Position numbers and translations under genes: made by a program | The notes under the pieces: model-generated | Databases searched by the model: none | Seen by the model: the letters and a program-made list of their open reading frames with translations, nothing else | What the model was told of the DNA's origin: nothing | Shown here: positions 44,450-54,160 of the stretch, one piece after another | How the letters are laid out: each line of letters begins with the position of its first letter | How positions within the stretch are numbered: position 1 is the stretch's first letter | DNA from: Allodiplogaster sudhausi | Taxonomy: Eukaryota; Nematoda; Chromadorea; Rhabditida; Diplogasteridae | NCBI GenBank assembly: GCA_945643635.1 | Contig: CALZFC010000018.1 | Location: forward strand, 5,491,001-5,555,000 | Reading direction: 5' to 3' | Length of the DNA: 64,000 bases

Positions 44450-47400
44450 TTATGTCGGACTTCCAGAGGGTTTCTGGAAGCTGAGCAGTCTCGGTCGTCG
44501 TTGGCAGAGGAGAGCCAAGGTGGCTCTGCCGTAGTCGGCCGTCAGGCTGCTACCGTACTCCGATGTCAGCAGAATGACAACAAGCGGGTCGAGGAGGGGC
44601 GGAAGGGGCGCAAGCAGAATGGAGTACGCGGGCGAAGTGCGCAGCAGATAGAAGTTGGCCATGATCTCGAGGAACGGCACGCACAGACACACGACCGGCA
44701 CTGCGGCCTAACAATAAGGCAACATTTTCGATTCATAATTTCAAAAGCAATAAATAAAACCATTATTATACAACTATTAATAATGAATCAATCAATGAAT
44801 CAACGCTTTATGTCAACGGGTTAATGGATTCCGTGAATCGCCATGAGTCAACTTCCTCCACCATGCATCAAACTATTAATAATACGCTAAATAATTCCTT
44901 GAAAAGTTTATTTACATTTTCCTGAATGTTGCGAGAGAAAAACAAGGATGAGTTATTGACTCCTTTAATAAATGCAACGAGAACTGTGGTGATCATGGAG
45001 GAATCTACTTTTCGAAATTAGAATTTTTTGAACTTCCCGCCAACCTGAAGTGCCAGAATGACGACTGCTCTACGATGCATGCGCTTTGTGCGCTCCGAGA
45101 GCGTCGAAGGCTTGAGTCGCCGGTGGATGCTCAAGCCGAAGGAGGCGGTTGTCACGGAGGCGAACAGCTCTAGGAACAGCATCGTGCCATTGATGGCCAG
45201 GTGTTGCTGACGATCCTGGGGAAAATTTAAACTAAATTTTAAATTTCCCGCATTTTAAACTTCAAAATTTATTGGCGAAAACTACGATCACCTGTACCAA
45301 CGTTTAATACATTTTTATGAATTAAAATAAAAAATTTTTTTTATATCTTTCTGAAATGTTTGCAACAACGAACACAGACTGGTTCTTGCCTTATGATGTT
45401 TCTTATTTTTTTAAGAAAAAGAATACCATATTAAAGTAGTATGCCATGTAGTTGGCATCTTGTGGCGCCACGTCACCTTTGCTCGCAATCGCCTAAAGCA
45501 GCAAAATGCATAGAATTAGATTGTATTATCAGCTACAGAGATATATGAATTTCATCATTTAAAAAAAGGAATTTTTCTGAAGGAAAACGAGGGACGAACG
45601 TATGTATAAAACTTGCATTAAAAAAATAACAAAAATAAATAAACTAACAAAAATAAATAAAAGTGACCATAAATTGCGCTGGGGTGTTTGCTTTGATGAA
45701 TGGCAAGCAAGAGAAAGCGGCAGCGGTGGCGGCCGCAAGGGAGTAGATGCCTACGAAGGGACGCCGGTGGTGGAACCAGTCGGCGTCCGAGCTGTATTCA
45801 ACATATGTATAGGAATACAATACATGTATATGTATGTACATATGCACATGTAGGACAAGTATATATGTATAAAGGAATTTTGTTAAAGGAAAAGGGTGTT
45901 TTGGTATTCTAAATTACGGGACAAATAATCACTTATAATGGAAAAAAAATTTGACATCGTCTTGTATGTACATACATTTGTAATATACTTTGTTTGCTAC
46001 AAAAATAGCCAAATTTCTAGCAGTTGCTTCGCTTTTTGCTTCTATTTTATGGATCAACGAGGACTAATATCAGCAAAAATATATAAACAGCCTTGGCGCC
46101 GCCACTTTATCTGCTCGTGCTCTTTCCACGTTCGCACTGGTTTCGTGTGAAAATATAACGAAATAATAAAGCACATTTCTACTTTAAGATAACTTATTTA
46201 AAATTTGAACAGTGATCACCTTGGGCGAAAAAAATAAGAAGTGGCTACAAAAAGTGCACTTTAATTTGTTTTACATAAAAAGTTCTGTTTTGCATATTTT
46301 CTATCCTCATTTCATGCTGCCATTTTTTTTCTGATGAACAACTCAGTGTGCAGTGGCCATGCACACTTTTTTTATGCAGAAAATCCATTTCTTGTTATGC
46401 AGAAAAGCCACCTCGATATTAAGCGTGGACTAATTCTACAGCAATGCTCTGCGCTCAGGAAATCAACTCGGCTTTAGGAACGCATATTCCGAGAATATAC
46501 TGAAGTATTTCGATCATGTAGGTACGATAAACAAATAGGAATGAAGAGATCGAGCGAATTCAATGGGTCACTGCAATCATGAATATTTAGGAAAATATTC
46601 AAGGGAAGTCGAGAAGAAGGAATTGTAAGTGAATCATGAATGAAAGTACTTTAAAATGCTCTTTCTTCAACCCCGTTTTTCAAGTACCGTCTGGCAAGCG
46701 CAGCGCCAAGAAAAAAACTTTTCCTTAAGGCATGCGACCGGTGGGGGTGAGAAAGTCAACAACTTAAACTTTTGCATTCATTTTAATTTTCCATAAAGAT
46801 ATTACATGAATAAATGGGAAAAAAATTGTATTGACAAAAAAGTTAAAGTAAAGAGAAAGGAAGAAAGAAAGAGTTATCAACTTGATGACAAGCAGGAATC
46901 GATAAACGAAGCCGAGATCTACGATGATGATGAGAAAGGCGTAGGCAAAGTAGAAGAGCTGCATGGCGACGCGAGCCACGGGCGGCGTGCCCTCGGCTGC
47001 GCCCGTGAAGAAGACGACCACCGAGCCGTCCGTGATGAAATAGGCCTGAATCGTATGTTTGTTTTTGATTCTTTCTTTGAGTCCGGAGCATTCATATATC
47101 TCATTGTTCGTTTTCACTCGTATATAAGCTCCGCACAGTTTTTTCGAGCCTAAATAATACCTAAATGATCATTTGTGTCGCTAAATGGTGTTATATGTTA
47201 TATATTCTCGCAATATGTCATTCGGTCGTCTGTCTGTTTCCTTTTTTTCAGTAAAATTGATGCAAATTCGCAGGGCACATCGTCTACAAGTTCCTTTCTT
47301 AAGAAATTGTTTTCAACAACAGAAGAATAAAGATTCTCGTGCCAAAGGTCACACTGAAAATTGGCAGATATTAAAAATCGCCACTCCAAAAATCGACACA

Positions 47401-48054
47401 CTCACCGGCGCAGTTGCAATGACGCAGCATGAGTAGAGAATGTCGCTGAGCGCAAGGATGTAGAAGACGCGGCGGTATCTAAAGTATTAAATCTTATTAT
47501 AAACACTTTTCTGAGCGGTGCCTTCCAAATTTGTTTAATCCTTGTAAATCCTCATCTGCAAACTGCTTAATTCCACCATTTTAAATTCATTATTATGGTT
47601 TGCTTGTTCTTTTTTATTCGCTTATATCTATTTGATTACAAACAAGACCACATCAGCCTTTTAACCAGTCATATACATATTTCTGAATAATTTTTGTTAA
47701 CATGGCTCACTCGCGGTCAGCCTAATGTTTTCTAAAACACGGCCCACGTCAGGGTCTGCTACTAATTTTTCCTAAAATACTGCGTCCATCAAGGTCTGCT
47801 ACTGTTGTTTCAAAATGTTCTAGGTTTCCGGTGTGCTACTAGGTTTTATAAACCAAGGCCCACCTACGGTTTAACGTTTCCTAAAACACTGCCCACCTCC
47901 CAGTTTGCTGGCTGGCTCGCGTTGCGAGGAGATGAATGAAGAGAACGTTGACACAAATGGCCGCCACCGACGCGGAGAAAGCGACGGCGCGGAAGACGAG
48001 CACAAAGTGCGAAGAGCGAAAGGACGCAAGAAGAGACGCCAGTTCCTGGGGCAT
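44450..48054 (-). CDS. seven-TM serpentine chemoreceptor, Str superfamily (srd/str-like), gene 1
   Basis: Paralog of the receptor at 42.7-39.3 kb, complete with 337 residues. Exons are 48054-47897, 47478-47406, 47045-46882, 45791-45668, 45492-45427, 45215-45045 and 44707-44450; all phases agree. Matching segments between the two include QQTG/YRR at the first shared intron, YRRVFYILALSDILYSCCV (TM2), GFVYRFLLVIK after TM3, GIYSLAAATAAAFSCLP (TM4), RRLKPSTLSERTKRMHRRAV (inner loop) and LPPLLDPLVVILLTSEY (TM7). Exon 1 here corresponds to exons 1-2 of gene 2, so one intron was gained or lost. The first intron carries a short tandem repeat. Expression in sensory neurons is expected from the family, not seen here. 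Confidence 0.85.
47690..47900 (-). repeat. tandem repeat spanning the intron 1 donor of chemoreceptor gene 1
   Basis: Four to five degenerate units of about 40-50 bp (ttttaggaaa...agtagc..gac...tgggc on the minus strand) start at the exon 1 donor GAGGTGGGC and continue into the intron. At least two further units keep GTGGGC, so the 5' splice-site region itself has been duplicated. Confidence 0.55.
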
Positions 48055-48068
48055 CTCTCGAAATGTCC

Positions 48069-48090
48069 GTTTTGAATTCGCGCCCTTTTT
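48069..48090 (+). promoter_or_regulatory. GTTTTGAATTCGCGC element next to chemoreceptor start
   Basis: GTTTTGAATTCGCGCCCTTT lies about 15 bp upstream of the gene 1 ATG (gene on the minus strand). The core TTTGAATTCGCGC also occurs at 2270, 17915 and 30861; a variant is at 39541 (TTTTGAATTCCCGCTCTTTT). This is either a short dispersed repeat or a regulatory word. Confidence 0.35.
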
Positions 48091-48199
48091 CCTGAATATT
48101 CCGTGCTTTAGAAAGGAGACAACTAAATTAAATTCAATATGAGTGGCGTGGCTTTAGGCCTCCACTGAGGCGGCCGGCAAGCTCCGGGGGCGCCCAAGA

Positions 48200-48203
<4 letters not shown>

Positions 48204-48233
<30 letters not shown>
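48204..48233. repeat. (GA)n microsatellite
   Basis: Uninterrupted GA tract of about 30 bp upstream of chemoreceptor gene 1. Confidence 0.9.
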
Positions 48234-48234
<1 letters not shown>

Positions 48235-48667
48235 ATGTCAATTGTCGATCTTATGTTGGAGGCAATGGGTTCAATATACATAATTATATTAGAGGACTCA
48301 ATGCTATTAAGCAGCGATATGCTAGCACGCCGGTACACTCCGGGGCACACTGAGAAATTTATATGTATGTTTAAAAGAAACTAACACACGCAGTGTTGCT
48401 CCTTATATGCGGCAAAGATTCTGTTCTATTTTGTTGTTGATAGAATAGAGCTTAATGGGTGAAAGTAGAAATGGTGGAGCGCACAATGATTTCAAATGTG
48501 ACGGGAGAATCAGATGTTATTGTGATGGAAGAAAGGGTCATATTGATATGCAACGGAAATGCAGCTCTTTATTTATTTATTTTATTGGTCGTACATGAAA
48601 TGGATATATATCAATGCGACAGCACAAATGTATAAGAGAAAGAAAACTGTCTTCGGTGTAAATGATA

Positions 48668-48886
48668 CTACTGCGAGATTGGGGGAGGGCGGGGGCGGGG
48701 AGGGCGGGGGAAGGGATCTTTGTCTTGAAGCATTTTCGTGAGCTGCTGCCGCTTGGCACTAGCGATTGCGCTGTCTACTTGAAGAGGAGATGTGTCAAGA
48801 ATAGAGTTATTAGCCTTTTCAAGAGAGGTGGTGTTAGAGGTAATTTCGGACCTCAGACCAATCCATTCAGATGGCAAGGAATGCAT
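48668..48886 (-). CDS. hypothetical protein, possible last exon
   Basis: ATG at 48886 opens 72 codons of convincing composition (MHSLPSEWIGLRSEITSNTT, then QVDSAIASAKRQQLTKMLQD) with a Pro/Arg tail (FPRPPRPRPP) and a stop at 48668. A second good stretch on the same strand at about 49110-48985 (GQLIGVPPIPLDQDDNSLPE) ends at a GTCCGT donor and may be an upstream exon, but no acceptor links the two. The family is not recognised. Confidence 0.4.
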   Translation of the reverse strand: MHSLPSEWIGLRSEITSNTTSLEKANNSILDTSPLQVDSAIASAKRQQLTKMLQDKDPFPRPPRPRPPPISQ

Positions 48887-49139
48887 GATGAGATTTAAAA
48901 AAAAATCCGACGACACGCGGCCCGGGGTGGTCTCGACAGAGTATACAACAATAAAACAAAGGCACGACGGAGAGCAGACGGACCTTTTTAAGAGGCTTCT
49001 TTAAAGCAAGTCGATGTAAGACAAAGACCTCCGGGAGGCTGTTGTCGTCCTGGTCGAGGGGAATGGGAGGAACCCCGATTAGTTGGCCCGAGACACCACA
49101 TGTTGTGCGGTGTTCTCCTTGTCCGTGCTCATACACAGA

Positions 49140-49769
49140 AAGGGTTATATGAATGTCGCTTTATCAACCATAGAATGGAAAATCAGAATAAAACAATACA
49201 AGTTCAAAATTGCCATGTCTGCTGAAGGCGAGTTGGCACAGGCAAGTTGCAAAAGCCCCCGAAAATAGCAGGAGCGAATGAGAGAGCGAAAAATTAAAAA
49301 TTAAATCTCACACATTCTTGGTGGACGCCCTCCTTTAAGTAGAGTAGCGTAATAAGCCAGCGTAGTGTGCTAGTGCTACATATTTGGTGGCAGAATGGGC
49401 AGGAAAACAGCTCGGTATAACTGGAAGCTGTGGAGGGGGTACTTTTCCTTGAGCTCTTGTAGTCAAATTAAGCGAATTGGGAGCAAGTCAGGGATTCTCA
49501 GAAGGAAAGGGCGATGTATTGACAATGCCTATGTGCTTTTGTCCATTTCCTATTAGTGTGCCTCATTGTAGTCATCTTCTCATTCTGGTTCTCACGCTCT
49601 CTCTCACTCTCTCTAACTCTCTTTCTCACACACTCTCTACACCCCTACCTCCTAACTTGTTTATACCGCCTATTCATCAGACTCTCTGCCCCATCCCTCT
49701 CTTTCCCTCGTCGTCTCTCAATGTCTCCCTCTTTCTCTGTCTCTGATTCTCCCACGCTTGTCTAGCTTG

Positions 49770-49805
<36 letters not shown>

Positions 49806-50449
49806 TCGATATCCTTTCTTCTTTGAGGCGGGTCTATTCAACAATTGTTTGATTCCCTTGAGCATTGAACCACGTGGCTTTGCAGAATTAAATGACAAAG
49901 AACAGCAGAATAAGGAACGGAATGAGATGATAGTACGAGAGAGAATGAGTGAAGGAGAGAATGAGAGAGAAAGGGGAATGTGAGAGAAGGAAGTGAAAGA
50001 TATGGTATCTGTAAAAACTAGGGTTGGAAAGTGCACAAAAGAATAAGAAAGTGAAAGGGAGCTGAATGAATGAGAAAAACAGAGAGAGAGAGAGCGAGAG
50101 AAAGAGAACGAGAGAGAGAGAAAGACGGTGGGAAAGAAAGTTTGTATTTACCTATTCAAGTTTAATTGTAAGTGGCTGCCCTAGTACGCCTTTCTCACGG
50201 CCGCTTGAAGAAGTCATTCTCCACGCTCACATCTGTGTAAAACATTCCCGCAGTCTTTGCTCGAACAAATAATAGAAACAAAAAGATTACAAAAATTATA
50301 ATAATATGTAGATATTTTATATAAATAATTTTAATAAACAAATCATTCGTACCCAAAATTACCGCCAGAATGTGATGATATCAAATCTATCAAAGTTTTC
50401 ACTATAAAAAATATTATTTTCTTAATAAAAATATAAAAGATTTCAGATT
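49140..50449. other. intergenic with TC/GA microsatellites
   Basis: CT tracts at about 49590-49630 and 49770-49800 and GA tracts at 49935-49975 and 50080-50130. Open frames here are low-complexity. No gene is seen. Confidence 0.55.
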
Positions 50450-50516
50450 TCAATAAAATAAGTAAGCAATGGCCATAGAAATGAGCGAGGCGATTGCATG
50501 GAACGACAAGGCGATC
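50450..50516 (-). pseudogene. isolated TM exon
   Basis: After a GATCTTCAG acceptor the frame reads IALSFHAIASLISMAIAYLFY and stops at 50450: one hydrophobic helix with no tail. It resembles the TM exon split by the LTR element at 53.17/58.58 kb (SISLSAIAVSLLVYV). Its other exons were not found. Confidence 0.35.
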
Positions 50517-50897
50517 CTGAAGATCGATACAAGAGCTTTTTGTTTAGAACCGTGAAATATTCAGCTTCTGAATGAAACTATTTTTCCCATTCTAAAGAAA
50601 AAAAGAAGAAAATCTCAATTGATTTGATCGTGACGATGTAATCTTGAAATTGTTTCATTTCAATTTCAATTTTTACAATTTTGTCTATGTCGAATTTTTA
50701 CTTTCTAAACAACCGTTTTCCTTGTAAAGTTATACTAATAATGTGAAACTAATATGTATTCTTGTACTGGTAATAGACACCTTTGCATTATGGGACACTG
50801 CATTGTTCTCATCTGCAAAATTTTCTTCTTTTTTTTTAAGGCTAAATAAAAAAAAATCCATTGTCTTCTCGGCACACAAACATGGGAATTCACACGT

Positions 50898-50903
50898 TTT
50901 ATT
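50898..50903 (-). other. polyadenylation signal of copy M
   Basis: AATAAA on the minus strand, nine bases after the TM-exon stop codon. Confidence 0.5.
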
Positions 50904-50911
50904 TGCACTTG

Positions 50912-52753
50912 TCAATTGATTCGCATTTTCACGAATGTGTAAGCGGAAAGGCAAATTGTCGCCAGAGAAACGGCCACGGCGACTGCGAAGAACGCAACGC
51001 CGACCCAGAAGAACTGTGCAAAGAAAATTGACATTTTTAACTTCCATAAGAGAAGTTCATTCAGACCAATCAATAAATATAGTGTATTCCGCTGTGATAA
51101 AGCTACCGTATAAAAACAAATTCATCGTTTAATCGTGTTTTCAGTACTTTGTAACTTTTTTTAAATAAATTTTCTTACCGCAAACTTGTAGATTGGCGTC
51201 AGGTACGGCATTGTTTCTTCTTGTGGAGCAGTCGCACTAAAATTGTTTTAAGAATTAAAAAAAGACGAATTTTTTTCATTTCTTTTCTGTTTTTAAGAGA
51301 TTGTCTAGAGCTTTCCAACTAACTTCTCAGTAGCCATGCTAGAATCGTCGGTTTCTTTGGCGTTTGATGTCGTCAGTGGCAGTGAGCTGAAAATTACAAC
51401 GAAAACCTTACTGGGAGCAAAAGGTTGTCAAAAAATCGAATTTGATTTACATATATTAAAAAAATCTCATCCCACTCGGGTTTAAGATTAAAATTCTAAT
51501 TGTTCCTAACGCCCACTTCTTTTGCCACTAAAATTTCAGAATTAAAATGAAAATTTTTTTTACAATAAAATGTATGATTTTGGTGAAGGCTGCAACCACT
51601 GCTCCAAACTTGATAACTATTTTTTTTAGATTCAGAAACTAGATTCAGAAGCTGAAGGCGGGGTTGGCGTGATCGTGGAGATTGTTGTCTTACTAAAAGG
51701 AAGAGTATCAGGAAAAAAAACCTTTCTTCACAACCATCTGACTTTAGCATGACAATGGCTAATTTTTTCTTTCTTTTTTTAAAAAAGTTGTTGCCATTTT
51801 TGATATGGCGCTGGTGGAAGTCATCGTCGTCGACCAGTTTTCATTCCAATTTAACGTCTTGGTATTTATTAATTTCAGCTGTCACAATGTAGCATTTTTC
51901 GTTTAAAAAATTTCAAATAATAAAAACAAATATGCCTTGCGCTAGACGATGTTGCGATTGGAACTGGCGATTTAAGGACCTTCATCATATAGGTTATGAC
52001 GATCAATTAGTTAAATATTCTTTTATTTAACTAATATCATTAACTATGCCCATTACATTTGATGTCTTTGAAGAAAAATATGGTATAATTTTTTTTTTTA
52101 AAGTTCTTTTCTAATTTTTTTAATTGTTAATATCTGCTTATATGACCATTTCAACTTCAATGGTATCATGGCCCCTCTGCTGCTCGTCAGGGTAGTTCTC
52201 GCGAATGAAGTGGTTGATGCGTTAGATTGTGTCTGGGATCGCGGACAAGTTCAGGTGGCAATCGTCGCCTCCACACAGGCAGGTTAGGTGCTGGAAGACG
52301 CGTTTCTGCCAAACTGAAATTGATAAGTATCAAAATGTAATAATTATACTAAAAGTATTAATAAGAGAACTCTAACTCAGTGAGCACTTCGCATTGTCCC
52401 CCTTAAACTCGTACTGCTCCGCTGTAACAATGAAGCACTTCTGCTCGGCACTCATTTCGTTTCCGAACTCATGCCGGCAGAGCTTATGGTTAGAGTGCTC
52501 AAATGGCTTGTAATAACAGCCGACATTGCATGTCTCGCCGTTGTTCCAGTTGTAACAAGTCTTCTAAAAAAATCGATGGGAAATTTAACATTGTAAAATT
52601 TATCAGTAAAATTACAATTAAAGATTCATTTATCTTTTTTTGCTCCAAGAATCTAACATTAGCATATTTATCCTTCGTGTCGCAGTGCTCCTCCGCATCT
52701 GCAGAAGCAACCAAGAAGGCCAGCAAGATGAAGGAGAGCTTGAGAAGCAACAT
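50912..52753 (-). CDS. SCTM family copy M (minus strand)
   Basis: Exon 1 (52753-52658): signal peptide MLLLKLSFILLAFLVASADA and GTTAGA donor. Exon 2 (52563-52377): CYNWNNGETCNVGC, then LCRHEFGNEMSAEQKC and a last Cys, phase 1. Exon 3 (from 52313): LTCLCGGDDCHLNLSAIPD, but a TAA stands at 52224 where paralogs have GCG, GAA or CAG. A CAA-to-TAA change is the simplest origin. Later exons are still open: 51692-51640 (Thr/Pro), 51386-51324, 51236-51179 (ETMPYLTPIYKFA) and TM exon 51013-50912 (FFWVGVAFFAVAVAVSLATI, short tail, stop). The open 3' exons suggest either a recent nonsense mutation or a natural short secreted form. It lies about 3 kb upstream of chemoreceptor gene 1 on the same strand and is inverted relative to the other copies. 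Confidence 0.62.
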
Positions 52754-52807
52754 CGTAGAAGCGAGGGAGAGGCAGGAGACAAAGAGAAGACGAGGCGAGA
52801 CTCGAGG

Positions 52808-52848
52808 GGAGCCGACCAAGTGCCGAGAGTTCAGTGGTGTGAAATGAT
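52808..52848 (-). promoter_or_regulatory. diverged conserved block upstream of copy M
   Basis: The minus strand reads ATTTCACACCACTGAACTCT then CGGCACTTGGTCGGCTCC. This aligns with the block in the plus-strand copies (ACTTCACCCGACTGCC..., CGGCGCTCGGTTGGCTCC) at the same distance from the signal-peptide ATG. Confidence 0.4.
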
Positions 52849-53133
52849 CGATAAACGTTGTCAGAGAAGAAATGTTTTAATGGCACTTTGTGAATTTGAA
52901 CACCAAAACCAAATTTGCATATGAAAAAAAAACACACACACACACATCAATATTGCATCTTCACAAGGCTGCTTCAAATGCAAATAAAATAGTCAATTTA
53001 ACATCGAATAGTAAGTCTTCGAATGCTCTTTCGTATACTTCAGTGCCTTCAATAAGCAAATGTATGTTTAATTGCATATCCCAATGAAAAATATAGACTT
53101 TTTCGATGTTGAAATTTATCCTAAAAAGATCAT

Positions 53134-53169
53134 TCACGCTCTCCATTTCAATAGGCCAAAAAGAACGTA
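53134..53169 (-). pseudogene. 3' part of a TM exon cut by the LTR element
   Basis: Across the 4-bp target duplication this continues the frame at 58660-58585. Removing the LTR element joins LLVYV to LFGLLKWRA followed by TGA (53136-53134). It is a single-pass TM helix with a short basic tail. Confidence 0.55.
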
Positions 53170-53547
53170 TGTAATGAAGCTGTCTTGCTTCAATGCTGTC
53201 GTGTGGATGTGGAGAAGACGAGGGAAAGAAAACAACAACTCCTTTTATCACCAACTTGGCCTTTCGGCAACAACTAAAATGGGCAAGGCGAGGGAAACGC
53301 AACCGCTCTACAAGAGCTATTCCAGGCAGACTAAAGAAGAGCCACCGCTCTCTGAGCGCCTTCCAAGGCAAACTAAATAATATATTCATAAAAGTCACGA
53401 AATGAGAATAAACTGACGTGTCATAAGAAAGACACCGCTAAATACACACTAGGCATTCTTAGAATGCACTATCACTGGCACTACAACTAGAGTGCACTTA
53501 CGTGGAATGGGAATAGAGGAATGAGGTGGGAGGGGTTCACCGTGACA
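53170..53547 (-). repeat. 3' LTR
   Basis: 378 bp, minus-strand TGTCACGGTGAACC...GCTTCATTACA. Matches the 5' LTR over its full length with scattered substitutions. Confidence 0.9.
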
Positions 53548-53559
53548 TCCCCCTCCTAC
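53548..53559 (-). other. polypurine tract
   Basis: The minus-strand purine run AGGAGGGGGA stands immediately before the 3' LTR, the usual plus-strand primer of LTR elements. Confidence 0.75.
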
Positions 53560-53600
53560 TGATGCGGGCGTCCTCGACCGCCACGCTTGAGTGTCGTTGA

Positions 53601-54160
53601 CTACTGATGAGTGGAAGAGAAGTTCTGCTTGCTGCTGCCTGGATTGGATGGAGTGCCGTTGTTGTTGCCCGGGAAGGAGCCGCTAGCTGCCACCAGATCA
53701 CTTGAGCTCGCCGCCACCAGATCACATGAGAAGTAGTCGCTTGAGGGTCTGCCCTTCGTAGTCGACCCGCTTCTCGTCCCGTTGTCATCGCTCGTCTTCC
53801 ATCGTACCAGCTCCTGCAGCAACACTTCTTTCTCCTCACTGTTCTTGCTCTCTCCAGCCAAACAGTTGTCTCTCCAATTGTCTCTGTTCATTTCCCGTGA
53901 AATGCGCTTTTTGCGGGTGGGACAAGCCAATCTCCCATGACTTAGACCATTGCATTCCAAGCATTTCCACTGTTTTGGTTGTGGTGATTCCTTCCACAAC
54001 TCTCTGCTTCTTTTTCCTAACTCGACTTTCTTCTCCTTCTCTATTCCCTTCTCACACTCCTCGCCTTCACTTGTTTTCTCTCACTCGTAGATTTCATAAC
54101 ATCAACAGTAGCACCGCTGTCTACATCTTCTTTTCGCTCCTTTCTACTCTCTCCTAAAGC
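53601..54160 (-). pseudogene. gag-like C-terminal segment with CCHC zinc knuckle
   Basis: Contains KCLECNGLSHGRLAC, a CCHC knuckle of C-x2-C-x4-H-x4-C spacing that binds RNA in gag proteins. A Ser/Asn/Gly-rich tail follows, with a stop at 53601. The segment upstream is interrupted by the nested insert, so it is separated from the main gag-like frame. No enzyme domain follows. Confidence 0.65.

Noticed and set aside
44192..44824. 210-codon plus-strand protein
   Set aside because: It is antisense to the last exon of chemoreceptor gene 1 and otherwise a TC microsatellite.
53072..53398. Coding frames in the LTRs on either strand (repeated at 58.2 kb)
   Set aside because: They lie in the long terminal repeat and are duplicated there; no initiation or family support.
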